Below, piece by piece: positions 13,401 to 24,175 of a DNA stretch of 64,000 nucleotides; position 1 is the first letter of the stretch; each line of letters starts with the position of its first letter. The notes beneath the pieces were generated by a model, which was not told where the DNA came from, did no database searches, and saw only the letters and a list, made by a program, of their open reading frames with translations. A program made the translations under genes and the position numbers. This DNA comes from Sapria himalayana (Eukaryota; Streptophyta; Magnoliopsida; Malpighiales; Rafflesiaceae). The stretch lies in contig JAREIK010000801.1 of assembly GCA_029783825.1 (NCBI GenBank), positions 8,221,571 through 8,285,570 on the forward strand, read 5' to 3'.

Positions 13401-16400
13401 ACTTTCTATTATAATATTTTTATAAATCCTTACATAATTATCAATAACATCTATTGCAACTCAATAAGCAAATATTTTTATGATGGCTATAATTTTTTGA
13501 AGAGAATACGAGCCAGTAATTTCAACATTTTTTTTGGGCAAAATATTGGGCATTATTTTTCACCATCAATATAATATAAAGGAAAGAGTTCAACTCGTTC
13601 GAAACTTTCTTCAAAATAAAATTGGGGGATAGATAGGTAGTTCATCAAAATAATCATAAAATAATTTCTCATATTCTTAAACTCAATTGCAAAAAATAAC
13701 TGAATGACCTTAAATGAAACAATGACGTACACCAGAGTTTTCCTCACTATTGAGTTAGTTTATTTCAATAGCACAAATTATTATCATCTCCAATTCTTCA
13801 TCCAAATTAGAATCATGTTCATAAGAGGATGCCGAGTCATAACATAAACACAAAATATAATTTAATGCCAATAAATATTTGAAGGTGTATGACAATAAGA
13901 GATGAAAATTACTATTTATATATATAAACAAAAATATGACCATTATAAATATTATCATTTAAAATATGACCATTATAAATATGATCATAGCAAAAATTAG
14001 TGTTTAAAATTTCAAATTTTAAAATTTTGAATTTAATCAATATGGTATTTACATGACATTAAATATAGTATTTTAGATATTATTTTTTAAAATTAGTTAT
14101 AATTATCGAAGTGAATAGCTAAAATAGATATCATTATTAGAGTTACTTTAAAAAAATGAATAGTTAAAATAGATAATATAATATTTTAATATTTTTTGAG
14201 TAGCTATTCTAGATAGCCTTATTGGAGATACTCTTAAATTATATTTCAAATAATTTGTATTGCTACAACTTATCTTAAATCTCTTGAACTAAAGTATAAC
14301 TCTCTAACTTTTTAATTTCCTACCTAACTCTTCTTTAGTATTGTCAACTAATAACATGTCATCTATAAATGACATGTATTATATGATATCTTCTTGAAAA
14401 ATTTTTATCAATTCATCCATAATTAACACAAAAATATAAAAATTAAGTAATGATCCTTAATTTAGTCCCACAACTATTGAAACTTATGATGACTTGAATC
14501 AATCTAACTTTAAATTAAACATCACTACCTCATATATTTCTTAAATTAATTCAATATACATAGTTAATACTCTTTTCTTATAAAATATCTACTAAATTTA
14601 ATTTCTTAAGACTCATCATTAGAATTTCTTATTTTACATGTATCTCTCAATTAATTATTTGACTTAGTATTTAATCTTCATAGTAAATCCATTTGACATA
14701 AATTCAAATTAATTCTTTAAAATTCTCATTTATTTTTTAATTTTATGTTCAATTACTTTTTCTCAAAATTTTATGATATGAATCATGAGTCAGCCTAAAA
14801 AAACTAACTTCAAAATTTTTATAAAATCAAACATATTAGTATTTGTATAATCACATATAAAAAATATTAATAAAATTAAATTAAAAAAAGAGACATCAAT
14901 TAAATTTTTTGATGGAAGCAATCAAAATGAAATCTTAATATGATATACAAACAAATAGAACAAGCATAAACTTCATGGTGTATTTTATAAAACATGATAT
15001 TATAATACAAGCAATATTAACATGTTTGTTAGATACAAATATTACATTTTCAACATGTCCAATTATTTCCATTAGATTACAAAAAAAACACCCAAATATT
15101 AGATTTAAAAAACAATCAATTGTGTAACATATGACCCACAAGTTGTATTGAAAGAATGTGTCATCAATACATATATTAAGTCAACATTTAATTTCAAATC
15201 TTGAAATAAACACTTCCAAAATAATGAAGAAATATATAAGCAACTATAATATTTTTACATTTTTTTTCACACTAGCTCCATCATCCCTTATCAATCCCAT
15301 TATAGATGCATACAAAAAACTTTCACACTGGTCTATCGTTTCAATAGTGATCACGACCACACACATTTAATTTTAGAGTTCTTATGGTATCCAGTACATT
15401 TGTGATAATTTAAACGCATTTATAATCAACTATAATGAATAATTAGTCTCAATATTTTTTGACATAGAACAAACTAAGTGAGTTTTTGATATAACAATTT
15501 GTGTGTCTCTCACAAACATATGAACATGCACTCCATACATCTAAACTTTTAATAAGTATCAAGAATATCATAGCATTGCTCCACGTGATTCATTATATTA
15601 GTAGATAAAAAATATAAAAATAATCAATTATGTGTTTTTTGTTTATAATATATCTCATAACCAATAAAATATTTGTATCTAGAACATATCTAATCACTCC
15701 AATTTTGTTGATCAGAATTACCTAGAATATTTTTCAATTTGAACATTTCCAACTCTTAAATTTTTTGATTAGAATTACTAAGAACATTTATCATCTCTAC
15801 CAATAACAAAACTTATAACAAACCTTTATGTTTAGCAACTAATTCAATTTTTTTCTATCACATAAAGATTAATATTTATTTTCAAATTTCATTTATTCTC
15901 TAATATTTATCGTATATCCTAAAATTATTACATTTGACTAGTGACTACCATCCAATAAATGTCAAAATTATCATTAAAAAACAATTCAAATTAGTGTTTA
16001 ACATCACATCATCTTCTCTAACAATTTGACACATGATTTGGTAGCATCTCATTATCAAGACTATTAAAGTAACAAAATAAGTAAATATTCATCTCTTTTA
16101 TAAATATTATGGTATAAATATGCATAACAAAAGGCAAATGAATAAGAGGACTTATTTACAAAATATAAGTATTCATTGTACAATAAAAATAAAATAATTT
16201 AACACATCATTGAGAGTTGATTCATATATGTTTATAATATCAAATTTAGAAAAAAACTGACAATTTAATAATTCCACAAAACTTTATTAAAATGCCTATC
16301 AAATAGTCTTTATTAGATACATGACACGGTGATGAACCTAAATTTTCTCACAGATAAAATTATAGTCTATCTCAATATAAATTAAAAATAATATGACATA

Positions 16401-19400
16401 GTGACAAAATGTCATAAAACATTATAATTATTATCAAACTTTAAAAATTAACCTCTTTTAGTAAGTATTAGATTCCCAGCCACTCACATATAGCATATAT
16501 CAAGGCTTTATTACATGTTTACATTTTATGTGACCAAACAACTAATGAATTTTCCTTATTTTATCACCTATAAGAGATATTCCACTATTGTTACTAGCAA
16601 TTTTATTTCTAATTTTACCATTTCTAAGAAATATTCCACTATTGTTGGTAACAATGCTAGTATTTTAAATATTACTTCTTAATTGTGCAATACTCAATTT
16701 TATAAAACATTGATGGCCTTATAGTTATTTTATATAATTTTCTTATTAATCTATTTAGTATTAATGTATCATAAAAAAATGTAATATTATTTTCTATTTT
16801 GTTCATTTGGTTGCAATTTCTTTTAAGCTTTTATTGTATTTTTTATTTTGTATGCTATATTAAAGAGAGTACCCATCTTATGGATTACTATAATAGGATT
16901 CGCTCATTATATAATAACATGGTATAAATGGGTTTTATTATTAAATGCTATTATTATTTTATATTCTCTAATCGGTACATGATATCAAAGCAATAGACTA
17001 GGAAAAAAAACTAAACACGTGTCAAGATGAAGGGCTACAAAAGAGAAAAATTATGTGATATACTAGCACAATTCACATACACTTTGGAAGAGAGAATTAT
17101 TGAAACTCATTTACTATGTCAGATTACTATGCATAAATCTTAAGCATCAACAAAGTGGCACTGCCTGTGCAAGAGAAAGGGAATATATTGGTGTGCCAAT
17201 GTATGTCATGGGAGTGTGATGCTAGAGCAATACTAATTTCATAGATAATCAAAATCTATTCACTATAATTTTTTTATGAGAATATTATTATAATCAATAA
17301 TAAACTTTCAAATGTCATTGGAAATATCAATATTCATGTCATTTGTTATTTTGTACTTTCAATTGTTCTATTAATCTACTTTCAATAAATTATTTTTTAT
17401 AAAATTCAATTCTAACTTTATTTTTTTATCAACTAATATTTATTCACAAAATTAAAAATTCTAAAAAAAATTTTACTTAAAATTGAGCATGATTTATAAT
17501 ATAAATTGTGTCAATTAAAAAAAACATATCATAGTCTGGCATCCTTCTTGCTAGCGCAATAATAAATAACAATTTATTTAATCTGATATATTCAAATATA
17601 TGAAGATATAGAGATGCGACTATAAATAATTTTAGATATTTGATTTTCTTAAAAAATAATTATTCATAATATGTGTGAGAATTTATTTTTCATCAGAGAC
17701 TAGATCTTTTCTATTTTTTAAAAATTCTATATAAAAATAAATAATTAGTTTGATAAAAATATTAAAAAATAAGAAATAATAATACATTATATTATATATA
17801 AAATACATTCATTACTTATTATATAAATTACAAAATTATATATCAAACTTCTTATATTAGCATACTCTTACAAAAAGAGATAATTAAAATAAATAAATAC
17901 ATATCTAATTAAGATAATTTAGACACTCATATTTGAGAAAAATATTCCTAAGCATTTTTAAAGAAATATAATTTTAATTATAAATTATTTCATCAATCAA
18001 ATATTTTTTTCTATTATTTCTTAACACATACTTTTTAGATCATGCATTCTAGAGAGACTAAAATATTTTAGTTGTTAATAACATTTTAGTACATGAGATA
18101 TATTAATAATTAAGATGTTAGTTGTTGATATTATTTCTTTCTAAAAATATCTAAAAATATTTTGTATGTAGTATGCATATCCTAATCATCTCAACCATAT
18201 ATTACTTTTTCTTTTCATGTATATCATTCAGCACAAGAGTATCAGCACATAATGTCAGATAAATCATTTTATATTTCTTAAAGAAATAAGAAAATTAATA
18301 AGAAATATATTTTAAAATATTTTTATTTTTTTAATAGGTTAATATCTCAATGAAATTAAATTTTTATTTTTTCATAAAATTTTATACAGATAGACAATTT
18401 AGAATATTTCTTTTTTTATTACTCTCCCTTTCCCTATCTCATCCCATATTATCCCTTGGCCCCCGTAATAAAGCTTGGGGCCACGAGATCAAAGTATGTA
18501 AAGCTCCATTCTGGTAATATTAGTGGCAATTAGCAAAAACATCCAAAGAGAAAATGTATCTAGTCCAAGGTGATTGAACTCGTGTCCCAATTATTGATTG
18601 ATCTTGCCTCTTTATTAATCAAACTACCATATTATTTATATGTAAAATTATTATTTAAAAATTATTTATTATATATTTAATATAATCATAAAAAAAATAT
18701 CTCAAATATCATGTAAGATCATTCTACATGATCTCCAAACATGAGTGCATCATATAAAATATGTCTCTTAATATCAAATTAACATACTAAATAGAAAGAT
18801 TTAATATAATTTCTTAACTGACATATCTAATAATCAATAAAAATTATCCCCTAGATACTCATCTCTAGGAACTTCAACTTATTTAATGATAAATATTCCA
18901 ACCAAGAGTATATAATAAATAGATCGGTAAAATTTCAAACATCTAAAAGAGATTCTTGTGGATAAGAAAAAATAAGTATAGTCCACCTAGTTCAATCATC
19001 AAGGAAATCATCCATTTAATTTGTTAATCCTACTTTAAGATCTAAGAAAAAAATATCACAACTCACTCACTAATTAAAATATAATAAAAATTAATTATAA
19101 TATAATTATAATATAATTATAATACAAAAATAATATATTTCAAAAAAATTAAACATTGACATTATCACATCCCTAGCTCATACAACAATATAATTAGCCA
19201 TAATAATATCACAGAACTAAACTCTACAAAAAAAAAAAAGAGTTCAATCACTTATGATACGAGCATTGACTCCAAAATTTATCACTTAATAGTCTAGAGT
19301 GGGATAGTAAAAAGAAAATAAAAAACATACAAAATATCTCAGTTGAACTAGATAACACTCAAAGAGAGTAGTCTAGAGAACTTCTCCTAAATAAGCATAA

Positions 19401-20342
19401 CACGACTACTAAATATGCGGGCAGAATATCTAACCTAAGTGAATCTAGTAACATGTTATATTGATCTAGACCACAAAAAATTCTTTAAAACTTAAGATGC
19501 AACATTCAACATCTCTCCTAAATATATCTGAATCTCTCATAAAAAAGAATGAGTCATCACTAATTTCCTCCCGCCTGGCATACTCCTGCGGTCCTGCCAA
19601 TTCTTTCACTTTCACTACGTGATGAAACTATTATAGTATTATAATTGATCATACCAATTCTACTCGATTTAGATATAACTATAAACTTCTAAATCAGCAT
19701 CTAATAACTCTGAGAGAACAAACAATATTTTCTCACCAAATGTTTGAGTCAACAAAATAGTATATCACTATCATAATACAAGCATGTAAAGAATAGTACA
19801 AATCTAATCACCTAACTTCCTCTATGTAATTTGACTTGCCAATAGAGATATCAATGATATAGACCACAAAATATATATTTGCCTTTAATTTCCACTGAGT
19901 TATTATCAAGGATGCAGCCCACAAGAAGTCCTTGCCCAGGGACAAGTGAGGCATCTAAACACTTTTTTGTTGCATTGTCACCTATCCGTGCATTTTAAAA
20001 CTGTAGCATAAACCTTATTTTAACAGTTTTTATGAGGGGAAGAATTAAGAGCACACTTATCATCCCGCAGAGACAAAGCTCCTTCGAATTATTAGGTTTC
20101 AAATACAGTTTTTTTCTGTTTCAACATCCTCTGAATGAGCTTTTCAGCAGTTCCGAATAGTTTTTAGACCAATTTATTGGAGAAATTGAGTCATGATTAT
20201 GGGTGCACAGGTTTGTTAAATCACACGAATTGCAAAATAAAAGTGATAAAATCAAATCAGCTGCGCCATAAATCGTCTATGAATGGATGAGAGAGAAAAG
20301 AGATAACCCCATATCAGCATCATCGTAATCTTCCTTGGACAT
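1404..20342 (-). CDS. NRPB6: NRPB6: RPB6-type subunit shared by plant nuclear RNA polymerases (six exons, whole gene)
   Basis: Joining 20342-20308, 6990-6957, 6880-6711, 6622-6571, 1639-1572 and 1473-1404 gives 429 nt, 142 residues plus stop. Every junction is GT..AG and phases agree throughout. Plant RPB6 proteins are about this long. Residues 1-50 are acidic ([10 protein letters not shown], then [13 protein letters not shown]); the conserved core starts at [18 protein letters not shown] and runs through [34 protein letters not shown] and the C-terminal [18 protein letters not shown]6 sits at the base of the clamp in RNA polymerases I, II and III, and in plants also IV and V; it acts in the nucleus. 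No frameshift or stop is seen, so the gene looks intact. Intron 1 is about 13.3 kb and intron 4 about 4.9 kb, both filled with transposons. Plants often carry two RPB6 copies, so the A/B paralogue is unresolved. Confidence 0.93.
1572..1639 (-). CDS. NRPB6: NRPB6 exon 5
   Basis: 68 nt, starting after the acceptor ggtgaag and ending at GGGAG before gtatgcgc. Encodes [20 protein letters not shown] followed by DG, then two bases of a Ser codon. Basic residues in this segment are conserved in RPB6. Confidence 0.93.
1640..3740. other. NRPB6 intron 4, left part: AT-rich, no gene identified
   Basis: The only sizeable open frame is at 2442-2762 on the minus strand (106 codons, beginning [14 protein letters not shown], with a tract [16 protein letters not shown]). 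I do not recognise it, and an overlapping plus-strand frame is equally open. It may be a relic of a retroelement or chance. The flanks hold T and A runs only. Confidence 0.5.
3741..5090 (+). mobile_element. Ty1/copia relic: reverse transcriptase and RNase H end, interrupted
   Basis: Conceptual translation with stops and frameshifts shows copia RT ([10 protein letters not shown], the YVDD box decayed to YVND, then [12 protein letters not shown]). After the hAT-type insertion it shows the RNase H/3' end ([18 protein letters not shown], matching copia KHIEIDCHFIREKIQ, then a QLADIFTK-like stretch). No LTR was identified. It lies in NRPB6 intron 4, opposite to that gene. Confidence 0.75.
4283..4701. 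mobile_element. GC-rich non-autonomous hAT-type element with 8-bp target duplication
   Basis: A 419-bp GC-rich island in AT-rich DNA. The right end read in reverse starts tagaggtgtcaaacgggccg and the left end starts tatatgtgtcaaccggaccg, so they form imperfect terminal inverted repeats. It is flanked by an exact 8-bp duplication, gttagaac, at 4275-4282 and 4702-4709; 8 bp is the hAT length. The inside is built of ccggcacgg/ccgtgccgg words. The open frames inside come from base composition and are not genes. It inserted into the copia relic. Confidence 0.85.
5091..6570. other. NRPB6 intron 4, right part: no gene seen
   Basis: AT-rich with A and T runs (for example 5,649-5,664) and no protein-like frame. 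The NRPB6 exon 4 donor lies at its right edge. Confidence 0.55.
6571..6622 (-). CDS. NRPB6: NRPB6 exon 4
   Basis: 52 nt between acceptor atacgcag and donor gtaagttt. It supplies the last base of a Ser codon and then encodes [17 protein letters not shown], a near-invariant plant RPB6 segment. It is too short to stand out as an ORF; it was found by searching for the missing segment. Confidence 0.94.
6711..6880 (-). CDS. NRPB6: NRPB6 exon 3
   Basis: 170 nt between acceptor ttgcaaag and a donor gt followed by a T run. Encodes the acidic linker ([13 protein letters not shown], then [14 protein letters not shown]) followed by [20 protein letters not shown] and RALQI, ending in two bases of Ser. 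An in-frame Met inside it (6841) is not the true start, because the reading stays open upstream and two further exons complete the N-terminus. Confidence 0.95.
6957..6990 (-). CDS. NRPB6: NRPB6 exon 2
   Basis: 34 nt between acceptor gttactag and donor gtaagaaa. It completes a Gly codon from exon 1, then encodes [11 protein letters not shown], matching the acidic N-terminal tract of plant RPB6. The phase fits both neighbours. Confidence 0.88.
6991..8879. other. NRPB6 intron 1, left part: AT-rich, no gene seen
   Basis: Rich in caatga/tcattg words between 7,400 and 7,900. A minus-strand frame at 7391-7729 has low-complexity Ile/Leu/Lys composition and resembles no protein I know. About 7,300-7,375 resembles the end of the tandem unit at 211-415. 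Confidence 0.5.
10150..10189. repeat. (GT)n microsatellite
   Basis: Nearly uninterrupted GT dinucleotides with a few substitutions, inside the left non-coding part of the Harbinger element. Confidence 0.9.
10877..11690. mobile_element. GC-rich hAT-type non-autonomous sequence nested in Harbinger ORF1, probably composite
   Basis: Left border tagagatatcaaacgggacg resembles the hAT-type end at 4283-4701. A second outward end, tagaggtgtcaaccgggtca, appears at about 11,232, suggesting two copies abutting or nested. The inside alternates ccgggcc words with degenerate blocks of aaaccctaatttttt/aaaattagggtttcgg. The right border near 11,690 is decayed, and I could not find a target duplication. Harbinger coding sense resumes on both sides, which fixes the approximate limits. 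Confidence 0.6.
11329..11389. repeat. 26-bp tandem repeat, two full copies plus a partial
   Basis: Units at 11329-11354 and 11355-11380 are identical (tcatgccatgcccgaccacg, then acacaa), followed by a partial third. It lies inside the GC-rich hAT-type sequence. Confidence 0.9.
12254..12379 (+). repeat. 21-bp minisatellite coding a heptad coiled coil (six units)
   Basis: Six 21-bp units, in frame with Harbinger ORF1, read [28 protein letters not shown], stop-[13 protein letters not shown]. Leu-Leu at fixed heptad positions and Gln/Glu/Lys elsewhere are typical of a coiled coil. The fifth unit has TAA in place of CAA. Confidence 0.85.
12720..13850 (-). pseudogene. Harbinger transposase (DDE nuclease), broken
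   Basis: Reading the minus strand with frameshifts gives an acidic N-terminus (SNLDEELEM, near 13,800), a segment like [10 protein letters not shown], then GRIDCM (near 13,268-13,286), [13 protein letters not shown] (near 13,107), [28 protein letters not shown] (near 12,873-12,903), and [18 protein letters not shown]. This order is that of plant PIF/Harbinger transposases, and the three catalytic acids (D of IDC, D of NDFN, E of CELAFG) survive. Several in-frame stops and at least one frameshift make it non-functional. It is convergent with ORF1. Confidence 0.82.
14861..20307. other. NRPB6 intron 1, right part: AT-rich, no gene identified
   Basis: Mostly A/T runs. Near 16,977-17,003 the sequence tgatatcaaagcaatag resembles a copia primer-binding site (initiator Met tRNA, tggtatcagagc), and two similar blocks, tattccactattgtt, lie near 16,570-16,640. 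A worn LTR could end here, but I found no matching second LTR. A TATAA/TTATA-rich patch lies near 19,080-19,125. No protein-like frame. Confidence 0.45.
20308..20342 (-). CDS. NRPB6: NRPB6 exon 1 (start codon)
   Basis: 35 nt encoding [11 protein letters not shown] plus two bases of Gly, ending ATGGG before gttatctc. The phase matches exon 2 exactly, and the M-x-x-(D/E)DY-(N/D)-D motif is the usual start of plant RPB6. The frame upstream is open by chance, but homology begins at this Met. It is about 13.3 kb from exon 2, so the assignment rests on sequence and phase rather than proximity. Confidence 0.85.
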
Positions 20343-20510
20343 TCTTCTTCGCACCGCACAGCAAAAACAAAGTAGAACCTTGGCTGAGGAACAACGTAAA
20401 CGAGAAAACAGAAGGCAGCAATCAGGCGCTTTTTCTATAGAAAGAATCAAAAAAGTAATGACTCGCACACGCACTAAGCACCACCGGTCCGTTTTAAAGT
20501 ATACCCTCAA
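20343..20510 (-). promoter_or_regulatory. NRPB6: Probable NRPB6 5' UTR and proximal promoter
   Basis: This stretch just upstream of the start codon is less AT-rich than its surroundings. An A/T dinucleotide run lies about 210-235 bp upstream of the ATG (20,550-20,573), but no clear TATA box can be singled out. The transcription start cannot be placed from sequence. Confidence 0.35.
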
Positions 20511-20879
20511 CCCAAATATTACAAAAATAATTAAATCTATTATTATAACTTATTTATATATATATATATATATGTTCCACAGAATAATTAAATACTTTAA
20601 TAAAATACCCGACAATAACTAAGACTATAAAATAATTAAGAAAAATATTAGAATTACAAAATTTGGACAATTATACCTATATTTTCAACACTAAAATAAT
20701 AATATTAAAAGAGATAAAATAAATATTTACAAGTTAATCTTATAATAAAAAGATTAATAGTAATAGATGTGGATATTAACTTTAATGACATACTTTCTTT
20801 TATAATCCCTTAAATCCTTTCAATTCCACATATTTCCAATGTGGGATTGTGTGATTTATTTATTTAAATAGTTACCAAC

Positions 20880-20934
20880 AATATATATATATATATATAT
20901 ATTATTTATTTATTTATTTATTTATAAATTACAA
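20880..20934. repeat. (AT)n followed by (TTTA)n microsatellite
   Basis: About 11 AT units run into about seven TTTA units. Confidence 0.9.
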
Positions 20935-21027
20935 AAATAATTACTATACTTTTTATAAATTTTTAAAAAATATGTCTTTTTGGGTTATATTTTTCCAATG
21001 TGGGATATGTATATATATAATTAAAAC

Positions 21028-21080
21028 ATGTGTGTGTATGTGTGTGTATGCGTGTGTATGTGTGTGTATGTGTGTGCATG
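21028..21080. repeat. (GTGTGTAT)n-type minisatellite
   Basis: Tandem octamers tgtgtgta with one cgtgtgta variant, on a GT background. Confidence 0.9.
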
Positions 21081-21878
21081 CATATATGTTAATACAAATC
21101 ATTTATGCATACATATTTAAAAAAACATTAATATGTGGCCTGATAATAAGTTATATTGTGTATTTTTTTAATTAAACACACACAATGTGTTGTATTATTA
21201 AAACATGAAATGATATGTATTATTAACAAATACATGACATAAGGTGTTTTAGGCAAGATAAAAAGCAAAAAATTAATAAAATAAAACAAACCATATCATT
21301 ATAATACACATTAAGTGTAGAAAAATAAATCATTTTTTCAAATAAGAATGATATGAAATATAATAAGATATATGAAAGATAAATAAAATTTAAATAAAAA
21401 AATTATAATTTAATTTGACGAACATATGTTAGTAAACATTGCAAGAAGATTTCATAAATATTTGTGAAAACATAGAAATATTTTTTTTCTAAATTGAATA
21501 ATTTGTGAGATAATATTAGCATGTACATGCATGCATGTGTGTGTGTGTGTAGATAAGCTATATCAAAGTACAAAGCATTGATATTCCATAAAATTAAAAT
21601 ATTTTTTTTTCATGTGATCATTTAGTTAAATCCAAATGTTCATTTGGTTTGTGAAATTTATTGCATCAATACTATGAACTACTGAGCTCCAATTTCTAGC
21701 GAGAATGAGATAAATATATACTTTTTGTTTGGGTATGTTTTATCATTTGGATTCTATAAATTTTCAAATTTGTTTTCCTTACAACAAAATTATCATTTTG
21801 CCTCATTTTCTAAAAAAAATATTATTTATTTATTTACTTTTTTTTCTAGGTTTTACATATATATACATATAATGTTTT

Positions 21879-21983
21879 GGGTGGGTGGGTGTGTGTGTGT
21901 GTGTGTGTGTGTGTTTGTTTGTGTGTGTGTGTGTGTGTTTGTGTGTATGTGTGTGTTTGTGTGTGTGTGTGTGTGTTTGTGTG
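21879..21983. repeat. Long (GT)n tract with GTTT interruptions
   Basis: About 105 bp of GT dinucleotides broken at intervals by gtttgt. It starts with gtgggtgggt and is followed by a short complementary acacaaacacacac stretch (about 21,993-22,006), so a hairpin is possible. Confidence 0.9.
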
Positions 21984-22559
21984 ATTTTCATTCACACAAA
22001 CACACACCTACTAAGCATATAATTAGATCTACCAAAACAATGTATTCTGAGATATCTTTGTGACACATGGGGGATAATAATGCTATCTAAACATATAAAT
22101 TAGTTTTGCTTAATAATTTCTCAAAATGGTTTTGAACTTAGAATATTAAATAAGATTTGAAAGTAAAGGCAAGTGATGTAAAATCTCATTTTGATCTAAT
22201 AGTTATATGAAATATAATTGCTTATGAGTTACCATCTTAAATAAAAACTTTTGGTGATAAGCCAAATTCTACCCAGAATTAGATGATATGTAAATCTTAG
22301 CCCACTAAAAACCTGAAGTGTTAAAATTATTAAGTTAATATCTGAAGATTATTAACTCGATAGTAAGATTTTGTGGGAATAATTTTTACTCACTACAATT
22401 TTAAAAAATATTCTTTATATGATTAGTAAATAACAACATCAAACAACAAACTCAATGGGATAAACATTATGGACTAGTATAGAAGTTTAATATATATTCT
22501 TATACAAAAAAAAATTATATGTCATAAGACATAAAATCACTTATCCTGAGAAACTTGTC

Positions 22560-24070
22560 GATAATACCCCCACAACCAACAATGATACTAATTTTGATCA
22601 TATCTATCATGATGATTTTATTGATCTTGTCTGTCGCATGCTTATCACCATGAATTCTGACTTCAAAAGCAAATGGTAGATATAGATACAATCATTAAGA
22701 CATTAATTTTCTATGAGGTAATTGTCGACAACTCAATCATCCCTCGTATTTTGAAAATGAAGGACTGTCTAGAATATTTAGAGAAACTTGATCTAATGAT
22801 TAGCCAAGCATTGATTACTATTACTATTATTTTCTAAACTTTGTCAAATGAAAATGATAGTTTTTTTATAAACAATAATATGCATACTATGGACTAATCA
22901 ATCATTCATTTGTAAAGGATGCTTAATATTGCTAAGCAAAATACAAAGAGTGGCATTAATGTACTACTGGTTTAAAAGGGTAAGGACATGAAAATGAGAA
23001 AAAAGTAAAAAAAAAGGCAAGAGATTATAAAAAACTCAAACTCAACCATAAGTTTAATCCTCAAGCCATGGCTAAGTAAATAAAGGAGAAAATTATTTTT
23101 GTTGTCATATGTCATGCCATTGAAAAAGAAATACTTACTCTATGAGTGAGGAAGATGAAAAGGAAAAGAATAGTTTTGGGAATACATCTTCAAGTAGTTA
23201 TGTTATATAAGTCAATATATTTGCTTTTGTTTCTTATGTTTTATATGTTAGTTGTTGATTTCACTTTTGTATATATGTTAAGGATCTAGAAAATATATTA
23301 TTAGCTAGAGATGAGGTTGACTTGTATTGATATTGGAGCAAGATTTGTTTTTGTGGTAGGAACTTATTTTTGTATATCCATCTTGTAGACTTATTTTGGA
23401 TTTGGAAAAGTATCATTAATATTCTTGTTATGAGCAAGAATATAATTTTTATTTTTTTATTTGGACATGGTTGGATTTGTATTTTTTTATTAAGAATAAT
23501 ATTTACTCTATTTACCATATTAGTATCTTTTATGGGGATATTTGTTAAATAGTCTGTATATCTTAAATCATGATAATCTAACTCAAAGTAAATCTATAAT
23601 ATTAATACCAAAAGGTAAATCAGATAACTTAAACATGACCTACTTTTGATAATATTGATTAAGCCATATAAATGAGAAAAGCATTTCAAAAATTCATTAG
23701 GATGAACTTTTAAATTTATTTGATTTTAATATTGCAAAATATGTGAACCTCATTTATTAGATAAAATGACTAAGGCCTCTTTCACTAGTCATAGTGATGT
23801 ATGTGGACAAATAAGCTTGATTACTAGAGGTCACCAATATTTTATTATATTTATAGATGATTTTAATAGATATGGCTATCTCTATCTACACACTATGAGA
23901 AAAATCACATTATACGATGTTTTATTTTAGGACACTTTTAAGTAAGCATTATAATTGAATAGTTTATAATGACAACTAAAAATAGTATCATTGTTGATGA
24001 TATTTCTCTTTTATTTTATGATGCTTATTTAAAGAATCATTTTTTTATACATATAACTAAAAATTATTGA
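22560..24070 (+). mobile_element. Ty1/copia relic: gag to integrase, plus strand
   Basis: Conceptual reading with many stops shows a copia gag helix region (MKDCLEYLEKLDLM), a Lys-rich stretch where the zinc knuckle should be, the region before the protease site (LARDEVDLY, VGTYF), and a GAG-pre-integrase to integrase junction (DMTK..FTSHSDVCGQISLITRGHQYF, IIFIDDFNRYGYLYL, ending near 23,890). RT and LTRs were not found, so the 3' half is missing or was replaced. It ends shortly before the left LTR of the next copia element. Confidence 0.75.
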
Positions 24071-24175
24071 CATTTTTATTTTTCATCCTCAAACTTTATG
24101 ACGGGACACTATGAGGCTTATCAAGAGCGTCATTGTATGATTTTAAAAAATTTAAATTTTTTTTAAAATTCTCTT

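Larger units (their letters stand above)
9438..14233. mobile_element. PIF/Harbinger DNA transposon (4.8 kb) with TTA target duplication
   Basis: Left terminus gagcatttctaatagac and right terminus (reversed) gagtatctccaataaggc are inverted repeats of the Harbinger/Tourist type, bordered by TTA at 9435-9437 and 14234-14236. Inside are the two genes of this superfamily in convergent order: a Myb/NAM-associated ORF1 on plus and a DDE transposase on minus. Both are broken by stops, so the copy is dead. It lies in the RTE LINE within NRPB6 intron 1 and is itself interrupted by GC-rich hAT-type sequence. Confidence 0.88.
8880..14860 (-). mobile_element. RTE-type LINE relic split by a Harbinger insertion
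   Basis: Right part (about 14,860-14,237) reads on the minus strand as degenerate RTE reverse transcriptase: a segment like IEHKIKK..RILKN.FEFM, then a stretch like YIELI..IYE, then [11 protein letters not shown] and the catalytic box [10 protein letters not shown] (near 14,353-14,376). After the Harbinger element the reading resumes (about 9,434-8,880) with the post-RT region, including [10 protein letters not shown] near 9,141-9,175 and ENIRDENDK, matching RTE LYGAECWAVK and its following helix. There are many stops and frameshifts. Opposite ends of the same protein meet at the two insertion borders, so one copy was interrupted. Confidence 0.8.
20511..22550. other. Intergenic, microsatellite-rich, no gene seen
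   Basis: AT-rich DNA with AT, ATTT and GT simple repeats (listed separately). Open frames here are simple-repeat translations (runs of Cys-Val). Confidence 0.6.

Noticed and set aside
20972..22063. Cys/Val-rich frames of 67 and 112 codons
   Set aside because: Direct translation of GT-type microsatellites.
23890..23910. cactatgagaaaaa resembling a CACTA transposon terminus
   Set aside because: The copia integrase reading appears to run up to or through it, and no matching inverted terminus or 3-bp duplication was found downstream.
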